Source: an uncultured Prevotella sp.
GTDB taxonomy: Bacteria; Bacteroidota; Bacteroidia; Bacteroidales; Bacteroidaceae
Reading direction: 5' to 3'
Assembly: GCA_900546345.1 (NCBI GenBank)
Contig: URCI01000003.1
Span: forward strand, 73,382-137,381
Length of the DNA stretch: 64,000 bases
Part shown: positions 43,397 to 53,400 of the stretch, piece after piece
How the letters are laid out: each line of letters begins with the position of its first letter
How positions within the stretch are numbered: position 1 is the stretch's first letter
The notes under the pieces: generated by a model
The model's input: the letters and a program-made list of their open reading frames with translations, nothing else
Databases searched by the model: none
Told to the model about the DNA's origin: nothing
Translations under genes and position numbers: made by a program

Positions 43397-43414
43397 CATT
43401 AATGACTACACACA

Positions 43415-45034
43415 ATGAAAAATAAGTTTTTTATGTCTTTGGCGGGAGGACTGCTCCTGCTGACAGGCTGCACTGACCTGAATGTGGACGTAGACTCGCT
43501 CTACACTAAATATCCCAACAACGACATTGCTGTGGAAGCCAAGATGGCTGATGTCTATTATCAGCTGCGCGGCTGCTTCGGCCGTCGCTATATGGAGGCC
43601 CAGGAACTGTCGTCCGACGAGTACACGGCTGTCAGCTATGGTGGCGGCTGGTACGACAATGGTGCTTATGCTCACCCAAGTCTTCACGCTTACACCAAGG
43701 ATGATGCTACCATCGATTGGATGGGCGAGCTGATGAGCGGTTGCACCAAGGCCAACACCGTCATCCGTGATCTCACCAATGACGGAGCTGACGAGAAGTA
43801 TATCGCCCGCGCCCGTGCCATGCGTGCCTTCTTTGAGTTTGTCATGATGGACTGCTGGGGCGACGCACCGATCATGGACCACATCGTCACAAAAGATGAG
43901 GTTCTTGAGCGCTCCCCACGTGCCAAGGTGGCTGAGTTCATCGAGTCGGAGCTGAAGGACATCATTCCTCTGCTGACCGACGAGGTGAGTGCCAACACCT
44001 ATGGCAAGCCGACGAAGTGGATGGCTGAGGCGCTGCTTGTGAAGCTCTACATCAACTGGCCGGTGTACACAGCCGCGTCTGTAGATCAGTACGACGCTGC
44101 TACGGCTAAGAACGAGAAACTCGACGAGTGCATCAAGTATTGCGATGACATCATCAACAGCAAGAAGTTCAACCTCGGCTCCGTGCCTTATCGCAAGAAG
44201 TTCTCCTTCGACAACGGCTACAAGATCGAGGACTTCATCTATGCGCTGCCTTACGACACCTATACGGCAACGGGTATGCAGTATGGTCGTGCCATCACGT
44301 GGAAGCAGGCTAAGGACGTGGCGAAAAGCTACTATGGCATGAAGCTCCACAACTCGGCCGGCGGATACATGACCATGACACCGGAGTGTGCTGCCCTCTT
44401 CAACCTCCCTGGCGACGAGCGCAACCAGCTGATCCTCCGCGACACGGTTCATGTCTATGATCCTACGACGCAGTTGCCTACCAAGGAGGTGGCTTTGGAT
44501 AAGGCAGGCAATCCTATCGTGCTCACCTCTTCCATCACGTTGAAGACCAAGGACGAGCATCTCGACGTGGGTGATAATGTCAATGGCTACAACCAGGGCA
44601 ACCGCAATGTCAAGTTCTACGTGACCGACGATGACTACAAGAACGGACGTAACCAGAGCAACGACCTGCCGATCTTCCGCTATGCCGACATCCTGCTCGA
44701 GAAGGCTGAGGCCATCACACGTGGCGGAAAGGCTACCAACGGCGACACGCCGCAGAGCCTCTTCAATCAGATCCGCAGCTATGTCAAGGCTCCCACAATC
44801 GACCACAATCCTTCGCTCAAAGAGATTCTTGATGAGCGCGGACGTGAGTTCCTCGGTGAGAACTGGCGCCGCAACGATATGATCCGCTTCGGTACCTTCG
44901 AGGGACAGTTCTTCCCGCACTACACGGGATTCCCGACAGCCAACTTCGACAAGACGCGCCGCATCTTCCCTGTCCATAAGGATATTCTCAATGTGAATCC
45001 TACCTGGAAGCAGAATCCGGGTTATAACCAATAA
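43415..45034 (+). CDS. SusD/RagB-family surface lipoprotein (second)
   Basis: 539 residues, lipobox LLLTGC (C19). Typical features are RARAMRAFFEFVMMDCWGDAPI in the helical repeat part, DLPIFRYADILLEKAEAITR and the C-terminal ILDERGREFLGENWRRNDMIRFG. It forms the lid of the SusC transporter and binds glycan at the surface. The operon probably ends at the hairpin at 45052-45092, so the downstream enzymes may be read by leakage or from another promoter. Confidence 0.95.
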   Translation: MKNKFFMSLAGGLLLLTGCTDLNVDVDSLYTKYPNNDIAVEAKMADVYYQLRGCFGRRYMEAQELSSDEYTAVSYGGGWYDNGAYAHPSLHAYTKDDATIDWMGELMSGCTKANTVIRDLTNDGADEKYIARARAMRAFFEFVMMDCWGDAPIMDHIVTKDEVLERSPRAKVAEFIESELKDIIPLLTDEVSANTYGKPTKWMAEALLVKLYINWPVYTAASVDQYDAATAKNEKLDECIKYCDDIINSKKFNLGSVPYRKKFSFDNGYKIEDFIYALPYDTYTATGMQYGRAITWKQAKDVAKSYYGMKLHNSAGGYMTMTPECAALFNLPGDERNQLILRDTVHVYDPTTQLPTKEVALDKAGNPIVLTSSITLKTKDEHLDVGDNVNGYNQGNRNVKFYVTDDDYKNGRNQSNDLPIFRYADILLEKAEAITRGGKATNGDTPQSLFNQIRSYVKAPTIDHNPSLKEILDERGREFLGENWRRNDMIRFGTFEGQFFPHYTGFPTANFDKTRRIFPVHKDILNVNPTWKQNPGYNQ

Positions 45035-45051
45035 GTCGCATAATAGATAAT

Positions 45052-45092
45052 AAGAAATGGGCTGCATTCTTGTGATGTAGTCCATTTCTTTT
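45052..45092 (+). terminator. Hairpin after the second SusD
   Basis: AAGAAATGGGCTGCAT pairs with ATGTAGTCCATTTCTT (45075-45090, two mismatches), followed by a T-rich stretch. Confidence 0.8.
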
Positions 45093-45100
45093 CTATATCA

Positions 45101-47302
45101 ATGGATAGATCAATGAGACGTCTCTGTATTTCTCTCTATTTGTTAGTTGCATTCGTTTGTGAATGTATGTCCCAGGAGATAGTTGTGCATCGTGGTGCCA
45201 ATGCACTGGCACCCGAGAATACATTGGCTTCGGCTGACTCGGCCTTGAGCTATGGGGCTACATGGGTGGAGGTGGATGTTCGTACCAGCAAGGACGGAGT
45301 GCTCTTCAATCTACACGATGAGGCGCTTGACCGTACGACCAATGGTCATGGACGCCTGGCTGGTTATACTGCCGCTGAGATTAGCAGACTCGATGCCGGT
45401 GCATGGTTCTCTTCTCGCTTTGTGGGAACACCTGTGCCCACTATCGCTGACATGCTTGACCACCTGAAGGGACGTGCCAATGTTTTCTTTGATGTGAAAC
45501 AAGGCACGCCCGTTGAGACACTGGTTAATCTGGTGCGTGACAAGGGTTTTGCTCGCAACAGCTTCTTTTGGTTCGGTGATGAAGCCATGCTGAGACAGTT
45601 CTGTCGGTTGGCTCCTGAGATGAAGGTGAAGGTCAACGCTTCTACTGTTGACCGCCTGAAATACTGGCAGAGCGTCTGCTCACCTGCCTATGTGGAAATA
45701 GCAGCACGGCAGATAACGCCCGCTTTTATTCGTTATTGTCACCGCCATGGCATCAAGGTGATGGCTGCCTGCCAGGAGGATGATGTGTCGGAGTTTCCCT
45801 TGGTTATAGACGCGAAGGTTGACTTGGTAAACCTCGACCGACCGGAACTGTTCTGGCCCTTGAAGAGAGGACGTAAGATAATCCTCACAACAGCCGCCTT
45901 GGGCATACCCAATGATGGAAAGACGCTTTGTACCGTTCGGTTGCAGGCGGCCATCGACCGCTTGGCTAGTGAAGGCAGAGGCGCGCTCGTGTTCACTCCT
46001 GGTGTTTATCTTACTGGTCAGTTGCAGTTGCGAAGTGGTGTGGAACTGCATCTGCAAGAAGGTGCCGTGCTGAAGGGCTCATCCAATCCATACTTATATA
46101 ATAGGGTAGAGGCGCAGACCGATGACGGCCGGCATGATAATGCTTGCATGGCGCTTCTCTCGGCACAGAGTGTACACGACATCCGCATCACCGGCACTGG
46201 ACTCATTGACGGCAATGGCACAGACTTGGCCTTGGCTGCCGATAGCCTGCACCATACTGGAGAGTTGGTCGATGCCCATTACAATGAGCGGAGACAACGG
46301 CCGTCGGAACTCGTCCGGCCTAAACTGGCCTACTTCTCTCATTGCAACGGCGTTACGCTTATGGGCGTGCATTGTAAGAACAGTGCCAATTGGGGCCTCT
46401 CTTTCCAACAGTGTGAGGATGTCACGTTACAAGGGATTGACATCGTGAATCGCGCTTATTGGAACAACGATGGCATTGACTTGAGCGACTGCCGCCATGT
46501 GTTGGTGAGCGATTGCAAAATCAATGCAGCTGATGATGGCATATGCCTGAAGTCATACAATAAGGATGGTGGATGTGAGGATATAACTGTCCGTCGGTGT
46601 GAAATACGTTCTTCTGCCAGTGCCGTCAAGTTCGGTACTGCTTCTTGGGGTGCCTTCCGCCGCATTCACATCTCTGACATCACAGTCTTTGACACCTTTC
46701 GCTCTGCCATCGCCATGGAGAGTGTTGATGGTGCCGTCATCGACAGTGTGACTGTGGAGCATGTGCGGGCTTATCACACCGGCAATCCCATTTTCCTTCG
46801 CTTGGGACATCGTGCCGGCGATAGAGTAGGATTGCTACGCCATGTTACTATTCGTGATATGGTCTGTGAAGTTCCTTTTGGACGCCCCGACATCGACTAT
46901 GACTTGCGTGGACCGGAGGTTGACTTCCTTCACAATCCCTTTCCGAGCAGCATCTGCGGCGTCCCTGGTCATCCTGTTGAGGATGTTACGCTTGAAGATA
47001 TTCACCTGGTTTACCCAGGTCGGGCTACAAAGGCTATGGCCTACATGCCTCTTTGGCGTGCCTATGATGTGCCGGAATACATTGACCGTTATCCGGAATT
47101 CAGTATGTTTGGTGAATTGCCCGCCTGGGGATTCTATCTTCGTCATGTCCAGGGGTTGAAGCTCAGCAATGTAAGATTATCACTTAAGGCAGATGATTTC
47201 CGTCCGGCCTTTGTGCTTGAGGATGTGAACCATGTGGAGTGGAACGATGTCACGGTGCCTGGGAGCCTTAAGGAACAAACTTATATTGTCACTACTCATT
47301 AA
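45101..47302 (+). CDS. GDPD phosphodiesterase - GH28 glycosidase fusion, exported
   Basis: 733 residues with a signal peptide. Residues ~25-262 are a glycerophosphodiester phosphodiesterase domain with a complete site: H30-R31 (VVHRGANALAPENT), E57 and D59 (WVEVDVR), H72 (LHDEALDRTT). From ~270 a GH28-type beta-helix starts (LGIPNDGKTLCTVRLQAAID) with NNDGIDLSDCRH and AADDGICLKS; GTASWG replaces the GHG motif. The frame is continuous, with no stop or shift at the joint. GDPD domains cleave phosphodiesters to alcohol and phosphate ester. Its neighbours are SusD and a GH92 mannosidase. M5 (45113) is an alternative start. Confidence 0.88.
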   Translation: MDRSMRRLCISLYLLVAFVCECMSQEIVVHRGANALAPENTLASADSALSYGATWVEVDVRTSKDGVLFNLHDEALDRTTNGHGRLAGYTAAEISRLDAGAWFSSRFVGTPVPTIADMLDHLKGRANVFFDVKQGTPVETLVNLVRDKGFARNSFFWFGDEAMLRQFCRLAPEMKVKVNASTVDRLKYWQSVCSPAYVEIAARQITPAFIRYCHRHGIKVMAACQEDDVSEFPLVIDAKVDLVNLDRPELFWPLKRGRKIILTTAALGIPNDGKTLCTVRLQAAIDRLASEGRGALVFTPGVYLTGQLQLRSGVELHLQEGAVLKGSSNPYLYNRVEAQTDDGRHDNACMALLSAQSVHDIRITGTGLIDGNGTDLALAADSLHHTGELVDAHYNERRQRPSELVRPKLAYFSHCNGVTLMGVHCKNSANWGLSFQQCEDVTLQGIDIVNRAYWNNDGIDLSDCRHVLVSDCKINAADDGICLKSYNKDGGCEDITVRRCEIRSSASAVKFGTASWGAFRRIHISDITVFDTFRSAIAMESVDGAVIDSVTVEHVRAYHTGNPIFLRLGHRAGDRVGLLRHVTIRDMVCEVPFGRPDIDYDLRGPEVDFLHNPFPSSICGVPGHPVEDVTLEDIHLVYPGRATKAMAYMPLWRAYDVPEYIDRYPEFSMFGELPAWGFYLRHVQGLKLSNVRLSLKADDFRPAFVLEDVNHVEWNDVTVPGSLKEQTYIVTTH

Positions 47303-47321
47303 TTCTATAACTCTCATAACC

Positions 47322-49775
47322 ATGCGTAGTTTCTCGCTTTTGTTATTATTTTTATTCTCATCGGCTCTACACGCGCAGCTGTGGCGCAGTGTTCGTCCGC
47401 TCATTGGCAGCGAAGGCCCGGGCAGGGTGTTCGTGGGGCCATCGGCTCCTTTCGGCATGGTGAAGCCCGGTCCCGACTGTCTGTCCATGCCCAACGCTGG
47501 ATGGGCACCACAACCCGAAATGGTGAAGGGCTTTTCCCAGACCCATGTCAGCGGAACGGGTGGCGGGCAGAAATATGGCAATGTGCTCATACAGCCCTTC
47601 CGCCGGCATGAGTCGATGAGTCCCCAGTGGCTGTTGCTGCCCGATGGGCGGCGCATCCCCGTGCCGGGCTTCCTCCATCACCGCAGCTACGAAAAGGTCA
47701 CGCTCGGCAAGTACAGTTGCAAGTTCGAGGACGGGATATGGACGGATGTCACCACGGCAGCCCGCTGCGCCGTCTATCGCTTCCGTTATGCCAACGGCTT
47801 GCTCGTCGACGCTGCCTCGTTCCTGGGCATGGACACCATTCCCGACAAGCGCGAGACGCAGCAGTATGTGGCCTCGGATATCCATGTCAATGGCAGCAAC
47901 GAAGTGAGTGGCTTCACCACCGTGCGGGGAGGATGGAACAATGGAGGGCCTTATACGGTTTATTTCTGTTTGCAGAGCAGTGCGCCGTTTGTCAAGTCTC
48001 GGTTGTTCGCCAACCGTTGCGCCACCGTCCACTGGGCTGACTCGGTGGTGGAGGTCAAGGTGGGCATCTCTTACGTGTCGGAAGCGCAGGCCCGCCGTAA
48101 CATCGTCGGCCATGACTTCAACACGCAGTTGCGGTTGTTGCGGGAGGAGTGGGAGAAGACATTGGCGCGCGTGCCTTATGAGGGCAACAGTCGTGAACGC
48201 CGCATCTTCTATACCGCACTCTATCATGCCCTGCTCATGCCGGTGGACAAAGCCGGTGAGTGTCCGCGCTGGACGGGTACGCCTTATTATGACGACTTCT
48301 ATGCGCTGTGGGACACCTACCGCACGTCGATGCCTTTGCTCATGGAGTATTACCCTGAGCGTGCCACCGACATTGTCAACGCCCTCCTGGCCATCTACCG
48401 TCATGAAGGTTACATGCCCGACGCACGCAGCGGTGACTGCAACGGACGCACGCAGGGAGGCTCCCATGCTGACGTCGTCATCGCCGAGGCCTATGCCCGT
48501 GGTCTGAAGGGCATCGACTACCGGGAAGCGCTGCGTGCCATGCTCAAAGACGGCGACGTGCTGCCCGCGGACGACGAGAAGGAAGGACGCGGCGGGCTGA
48601 GGGAGTATATCCGGTTGGGCTATGTGCCCTATGGCATACCGCGCGCAGGTACCCGCACCGTGGAGTACAGCTATGACGACTGGTGCATCGCGCAGGTGGC
48701 CAAAGGACTTGGTAAGTGTGATATATATAAAAGGTATATGCGTCGCTCCCGTTCGTGGCAGAACCTTTGGCGCAAGGACTATGAATGGCGCGGCATGAAA
48801 GGATTCATCCTGCCGCGTGATGCAAGTGGGCAGTGGCTCGACTCGGTGGAGTGGGGACGCTCGAAGGTGTTCCGTCCGAAGATTGTCTATCGCCCCGACA
48901 CCAAGGTGGCACCATGGTATATCCCTTGGTGGGACACGTTCTTCTATGAGGGGCTGTCGGCGGAATACTCCTTGAGCGTGCCGCACGACGTGCCGGCGCT
49001 CGTCCGGCTCTGTGGCGGTGACTCCGCGTTTCGCCGTCGGCTGGACATCTTCTTCGACGAGGGACACTACAATGTCGGCAACGAGCCGTCGTTCCTTACA
49101 CCTTATTTATATAGCTACATTGGCCGATCCGATCTCAGCAGCCGACGCGTGGCAGACATCTGCCACCGCTATTTCTCCGACAAGGCCGATGGACTGCCCG
49201 GTAACGATGACAGTGGAGCTATGTCGGCGTGGCTGCTCTGGGCAATGCTCGGCCGCTATCCCGTGGCCGGGCAAGGGAAATATATCACGATAGAACCGGT
49301 ACATTTCTCAGAGAAGACAGCGTCTGTGGATGCTGACGGAACCATGGTGCACTTTGTGCTCAACCGACAGTATCGCAACTGGCCACTGCGTACGTGCTGG
49401 CAGGGCGACACGCTGATAGTGACCTGCCACGACTGCACGTATCGTCTGCCTCGCCATGTCATCGACCATGCCAGAGGCTTTTGTTGGGAGAGTCCGCAGA
49501 AGGCGGGCGCACAATACGATGCAGAAGGAACATTCCTGTTCATCTCACGCGATGCTCTCGACGGTCTCCGGCGCACGGGTCGCTTTGTCTACGACGGCAT
49601 CACTTGGCGACGCGTTGACGAGAGCGGGCAGGGCATCCATGTGCGCGCCGATGGAGACGGTACAGAAATGTGGATCTCAGCAAGTTCGGCTTTGCCTTGG
49701 GTGTGCGAGATGAGGGGCAATAAATTGGGGATAGACTGGAAGATAGATACTCCGTTTCAAGAATTAGAGAATTGA
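47322..49775 (+). CDS. GH92 alpha-mannosidase, exported
   Basis: 817 residues from the ATG at 47322 (signal SFSLLLLFLFSSALHA); an upstream in-frame ATG at 47232 lies in the preceding gene. N-terminal beta-sandwich (PLIGSEGPGRVFVGPSAPFGMVKPGPD), then the alpha/alpha barrel with GNCNGRTQGG-like segment (SGDCNGRTQGGSHAD), YNVGNEPSFLTPYLY holding the catalytic acid position, and LPGNDDSGAMSAWLLWAMLG (D629, D630) of the base. GH92 enzymes are calcium-dependent exo-alpha-mannosidases with inversion. The tract coding TPYLYSYIG contains the 17-bp AT-rich word. Its linkage preference is unknown. Confidence 0.93.
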   Translation: MRSFSLLLLFLFSSALHAQLWRSVRPLIGSEGPGRVFVGPSAPFGMVKPGPDCLSMPNAGWAPQPEMVKGFSQTHVSGTGGGQKYGNVLIQPFRRHESMSPQWLLLPDGRRIPVPGFLHHRSYEKVTLGKYSCKFEDGIWTDVTTAARCAVYRFRYANGLLVDAASFLGMDTIPDKRETQQYVASDIHVNGSNEVSGFTTVRGGWNNGGPYTVYFCLQSSAPFVKSRLFANRCATVHWADSVVEVKVGISYVSEAQARRNIVGHDFNTQLRLLREEWEKTLARVPYEGNSRERRIFYTALYHALLMPVDKAGECPRWTGTPYYDDFYALWDTYRTSMPLLMEYYPERATDIVNALLAIYRHEGYMPDARSGDCNGRTQGGSHADVVIAEAYARGLKGIDYREALRAMLKDGDVLPADDEKEGRGGLREYIRLGYVPYGIPRAGTRTVEYSYDDWCIAQVAKGLGKCDIYKRYMRRSRSWQNLWRKDYEWRGMKGFILPRDASGQWLDSVEWGRSKVFRPKIVYRPDTKVAPWYIPWWDTFFYEGLSAEYSLSVPHDVPALVRLCGGDSAFRRRLDIFFDEGHYNVGNEPSFLTPYLYSYIGRSDLSSRRVADICHRYFSDKADGLPGNDDSGAMSAWLLWAMLGRYPVAGQGKYITIEPVHFSEKTASVDADGTMVHFVLNRQYRNWPLRTCWQGDTLIVTCHDCTYRLPRHVIDHARGFCWESPQKAGAQYDAEGTFLFISRDALDGLRRTGRFVYDGITWRRVDESGQGIHVRADGDGTEMWISASSALPWVCEMRGNKLGIDWKIDTPFQELEN

Positions 49776-49801
49776 GGGAATGCTCTCTAATTCTCTAATT
49801 C
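49761..49801. terminator. Hairpin overlapping the GH92 stop codon
   Basis: GAATTAGAGAATTGAGGGA pairs with TCTCTAATTCTCTAATTC (49784-49801, few mismatches). The TGA stop of GH92 is inside the left arm. It lies between convergent genes and may serve both. Confidence 0.65.
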
Positions 49802-49823
49802 CTGAGCCATAAGTGTCTTTGCT

Positions 49824-50336
49824 TTATATTTTCTTCTCCATGATATAGTCGTTCATGAAGAAGCCATGACCGATGGGGAAGTCACCTCTGCTGCTCACTT
49901 CCATGCCTTGATGCAGATAGAAATGCTTGGCGCGGTTGTGGCGGTTGACATGCAGGAAGAGCGTACAAGGCTCAGGATGCTGTTCCTTGACAAAGTCGAC
50001 GGCAGCATTGAAGAGTTGGGTGCCCAAGTGCTGGCACTGATACCTCGGCATCACATAGAGCTTTTGCAGCTCATAGCGGTGTGCCTCTGTTGGCTGCACC
50101 GAGACATATCCGGCAGGCTTGTCGTCGGCGAAGAGCAGCAGATAGGTATGGTGCTCGACGGTCATCTGCCGGCGCAGCGATGCTTCGGAGTACATCATGT
50201 CCAGCATATATTCGCATTGATCCCGAGTGATGATAGTTTGGTAAGTGTCGGGGAAAACTTTCCACGCCATAGCCCTGATGACGGGAATGTCGTCGAGGGT
50301 AGCTTTTCTGATAGTTATAGACATGGTGGTAGACAT
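49824..50336 (-). CDS. GNAT-family N-acetyltransferase
   Basis: 170 residues from the ATG at 50336; 50324 (MSITIRKATLDD) is equally plausible, and a TTG at 50348 less so. GNAT pattern: IRKATLDDIPVIRAMAWKVF, AGYVSVQP, LQKLYVMPRYQCQHLGTQLFNAAVDF (acetyl-CoA site Q/RxxGxG as YQCQHLG) and LFLHVNRHNRAKHFYLHQGMEV. Substrate unknown. It interrupts the glycan locus on the opposite strand. A decayed copy of its C-terminus (MNDYIME) is found 4 kb away at 54116-54169. Confidence 0.85.
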   Translation of the reverse strand: MSTTMSITIRKATLDDIPVIRAMAWKVFPDTYQTIITRDQCEYMLDMMYSEASLRRQMTVEHHTYLLLFADDKPAGYVSVQPTEAHRYELQKLYVMPRYQCQHLGTQLFNAAVDFVKEQHPEPCTLFLHVNRHNRAKHFYLHQGMEVSSRGDFPIGHGFFMNDYIMEKKI

Positions 50337-50446
50337 ATTGTTGGTCAATTATAGTGAGGATCGTTTGTAAGCACAAAGATACGCATATTTTGTAAAAGAA
50401 ACAATAGATAGTCTTTTTTTACGTCTTAAAATAGCGAAAATAATCG

Positions 50447-50454
50447 TACCTTTG
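50447..50454 (+). promoter_or_regulatory. -7 box (TACCTTTG) of the phosphatase-GH92 gene
   Basis: TACCTTTG followed by TAGGGAC lies 25 bases before the ATG at 50480. A TTG at -33 is missing, so the gene may depend on an activator. Confidence 0.55.
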
Positions 50455-50479
50455 TAGGGACTCTAACATTTGACCGAAC

Positions 50480-53400
50480 ATGAAAACAAAAGCCTCTGTT
50501 GTCTGCCAGCTGCAGCCCTGTCGCTGGATAGCCATATCTACATTACTGCTATGCGCGATCTTCTTGTGCACGCTGCCGCTTGCTGCTCAAAAGCGCAGCG
50601 GACTGAATGCCTTTACTCAAACAGCTTATCAGCGGATGGGGGGCATCTACTACGCCTATCCTGTACCGCCTGACAATTGCTTCGCTCCCACACCGGAGGG
50701 CTATCACCTGGTATGTATCAGTCATTATGGACGACATGGCTCACGGTGGATGACGAGTGACAAGCGCTATGAATGGCTGTGGAAGCAGTTCGAAAACGAA
50801 AAACTGCTGACACGACGGGGACGCAGCGTGCGCAGCCGTCTGAAAAAGATCTGCGACAACGCCCGCGGAAACGGCGGACAGCTGTCGCCCGTGGGAGTAA
50901 GGCAGCAACAGGGACTTGCTGCCCGTATGGCCTCCCGCTTTCCGCAGATGTTTGGACCGGAAAGCCGTGTGACCGCAAGGGCGAGTGTGGTGCGCCGTTG
51001 CCGCAAGAGCATGGAGGCTTTTGTGCAGGAGATGGAAAAACAGCATCCCGGTGTGCGCATTGACATGCGCACCGACTCGGCCGACATGCAGTGGATGAGC
51101 CATGAGAGTCCTGACGAGATGCTGCTGAAACTACAGACCGACAAGAGCTGGTCGCTGCCTACGCGTCGCTTGTTCGCTTCGCTTTTCCGTCACCCCGAGA
51201 CCATCGCCGACACGGCACGTCTCTTCTCTGAACTCTATGCTGTGGCCTCTGACTTGCAGGACGTTGACTTGCCCGGCCTCTCGCTCTACGATCTGTTCAC
51301 TCCCGACGAGATGCGCTATTGCTATCTGCGCTCCTGCCGAGAGATGCGCTATGAGAATGGCATGGATCCCGCCAATCACGGCATCCCGGCACAGTGCGCT
51401 GCCAACCTGTGGGGGAATTTCGTGCTGTGCGCTGACAGCGTCTTGGACTCGGGAAAGCCGGGTGTGACACTGCGCTTTGGCCACGATACAGCTCTTTACC
51501 GCTTGTTGAGTTTGCTCGGTGCCTCACCCGTGGCTGACGACAGTCTGAACTTGGAGCAACTTGTGCCCATGGCTGCCAACCTGCAAATGCTGTTCTACCG
51601 CAACCCGCAGGACAGTGTGGTGGTGGCGTTCTATCTCAATGAGCGCCCGATGTCGCTGAAGGGTATACATCCTGCCTTTACGCTTGACACCTGGAAGGTT
51701 CCCTACTATTCATGGACTGCATTGAAGCGTCATCTTCAGCATTACCTCGACCGCCAGAAATGGACAGACCGCACGCGCGCCATCAACACGATGGTGGGCA
51801 CCGACTATGCTGTCACCTCTTCGGTGGGCCGCTACGGAAAAGGGTCGGAAGAGCACGGACAGACGCTGCCCGCAGTGCTCGTGCCACACGGTATGAACTT
51901 CTGGACACCGCAGACACAGGACACGGAACAGAAGTGCCGCGCTCCTTATTATTATAGAGACTCGCTGTTCCAGGGGTTCCGTGCCAGTCACTGGCTCGTA
52001 GGCGGTTGCACCCAGGACTATGGTTCGTTCACGCTCATGCCGATGACGGGACGGCTGCGGTTGAAGCCGGAAGAACGTGCCACACCCTTCAGCCACAGTG
52101 ATGAGTTGAGCCATCCTTATTATTATGGTGTCTATCTGCCGAAGGAAAAGCTGATGACCGAGATGACTGCGACCAGTCGTGCCGCTATCTTCCGCTTCAT
52201 GCCCGACGAGGCGGGACAGTTGCATGTCGTCGTCAATCCTAACAGCGACTATCGTGAAGGCTTTGTGGCAGTAGACTCTGCCCGTCAGTGCGTTTGGGGC
52301 TACAACCCTGTGCACCGCATCTATCAGGGCTGGGGCGAGCGGGCCGGCTTCAGCGGCTGGTTTGTCGTGCAGTTCCAGCGTCCTTTCCGACAGTGTGGCG
52401 TAAAAGACTCTGTGGCCTTTGTCACCCTCGACGTGAAAGCGGGTGAGCAGGTGCTGGTCAAGGCGGCCACAAGTTTCACGGGTATCGACGGTGCCTGGCG
52501 CAATCTCCACGCTGAGCTTCCGGACTGGGACTTCTTGGGTACGCGCCTCGCCCTCGACAGCATTTGGCAAGATGAGCTGCGCACCATCAAGGTTGATGAT
52601 AGTGATGAGGCCAAGGTCGGCCAGTTCTATGGTGCGCTCTACCGTACGGCGTTTGAGCCTCATGCCATCAGTGACGTTGACGGACGTTACCCTGCGTTTG
52701 CTTCGGGACAGCCAATGATGCCCGACAGTGCCAACATGGGGCGCACGCGCTATATGGACTTCTCGATGTGGGACATCTATCGGGCAGAGTCTCCCTTGCT
52801 GCTCTTGACGCATCCACAGATGGCTTCCGACATGATTCAAAGTCTCGGGGGAATGTATCGTGAAGGCGGTTGGATGCCCATCTTCCCCTGCTGGAACAGT
52901 TATACGAGTGCGATGATTGGTGACCATGCCGCCTCGCTCGTGGCTGACGCAGTGGTCAAGGGACTCTGTCGCACGCATCCCTTTGACACCAATACAGTCT
53001 ATGCGGGACTGCGCAAGAATGCTTTTGAAAGTCCGAAGAGCTATCAGGACTATACCAATGGCATGGGGCGACGTGCGCTGAAGAGTTGGTTGCGCTATGG
53101 CTATATTCCTTTGGAAGATAGCGTAAAGGAGGCTTTTCATACCCGGGAGCAGGTGTCGCGAACCTTGGAATATGCCTACGACGACTATTGTGTGGCGCAG
53201 GTAGCCAAGGCGTTGAATCAGAAAAAAGACTATTTGACGCTGATGCGACGTTCACACAACTGGGTGAACGTGCTGAATCCCCGTACGGGTTGGGCAGACG
53301 GGCGCCACGCCAATGGCCGTTGGCTAATGAACCGTGACCTGACAAGTCGACTGCCGTTTATCACCGAAGGCGCTGTCATGCACTATAGCTTTTATGTTCC

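Noticed and set aside
43406..45085. 559-codon minus-strand frame over the second SusD gene
   Set aside because: Shadow of the SusD reading frame, with no recognisable domain.
47367..49067. 566-codon minus-strand frame over the GH92 gene
   Set aside because: Shadow caused by GC-rich third codon positions of GH92; no domain or start signal.
51710..53140. 476-codon minus-strand frame over the phosphatase-GH92 gene
   Set aside because: Antisense shadow of a clearly conserved protein.
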